Under the pieces are notes generated by a model. The model worked only from the letters and a program-made list of their open reading frames with translations. It was not told where the DNA came from and did no database searches. Positions 5,780-5,825 of a stretch of DNA of 5,825 bases are shown piece by piece. Origin of the DNA: Planktotalea sp. (GTDB taxonomy: Bacteria > Pseudomonadota > Alphaproteobacteria > Rhodobacterales > Rhodobacteraceae); NCBI GenBank assembly GCA_024645145.1, contig JAHEGL010000402.1, positions 1-5,825 on the forward strand, written 5' to 3'. Each line of letters opens with the position of its first letter. Within the stretch, counting starts at the first letter, position 1. The position numbers and the translations under genes are program-made.

Positions 5780-5825
5780 TTACCACTCAGAAGGTCCTTT
5801 TGCTGCAAACGAATGCACAAGGAAA
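5780..5825 (-). CDS. Probable 3' end of a convergent gene (last 14 codons visible)
   Basis: On the - strand an open frame enters from the right edge and stops at TAA (5782-5780), giving the C-terminal residues FLVHSFAAKGPSEW. The main support is context: a - strand terminator hairpin begins 37 bases after this stop, so a - strand gene should end about here. A second - strand frame stops at TGA nearby, and the third runs through the terminator, so the choice of frame is inference. I do not recognise the family from so short a tail. Confidence 0.4.
   Translation of the reverse strand, partial: FLVHSFAAKGPSEW

Overview
The window reads as an ordinary stretch of alphaproteobacterial chromosome. 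It is most likely from Rhodobacterales (Roseobacter-type marine bacteria), judging by protein sequence style and gene content. Base composition by eye is moderately GC-rich and even throughout. I see no insertion sequence, phage gene, CRISPR array, tRNA or rRNA. Almost every base is coding, and no gene-free stretch exceeds 300 bases.

Layout. Positions 1-594 (+) hold the C-terminal two thirds of a DMT/EamA-family membrane transporter that enters from the left. After a 60-base gap comes a tight four-gene block on the + strand (655-3357): a long-form RidA-family protein, a glycerophosphodiester phosphodiesterase, a FemAB-like/GNAT-fold putative acyltransferase, and a pterin-4a-carbinolamine dehydratase (phhB). 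Each joins the next by a 4-base ATGA stop/start overlap. Three bases beyond phhB a Prx5/type II-like peroxiredoxin (3361-3849) ends on the - strand, tail to tail. It starts 94 bases from the start of a divergent + strand FAD/NADH ferredoxin-reductase-like flavoprotein (3944-5155). That gene overlaps rsmD, the 16S rRNA m2G966 methyltransferase (5152-5709), by GTGA. The last 116 bases hold a hairpin plus T-tract oriented as a terminator for a - strand gene, and probably the last codons of that gene (stop at 5780-5782).

Function. The contents look like metabolite repair and redox housekeeping: RidA clears reactive enamine/imine intermediates, GDPD recycles glycerophosphodiesters, PhhB dehydrates a labile pterin, the peroxiredoxin removes peroxides, and the flavoprotein moves electrons from NADH to an unknown partner. 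The FemAB-like protein is the least understood member. Its translational linkage to a phosphodiesterase and a RidA protein is the best lead here. I found no clearly novel system, and the findings are modest by intention.
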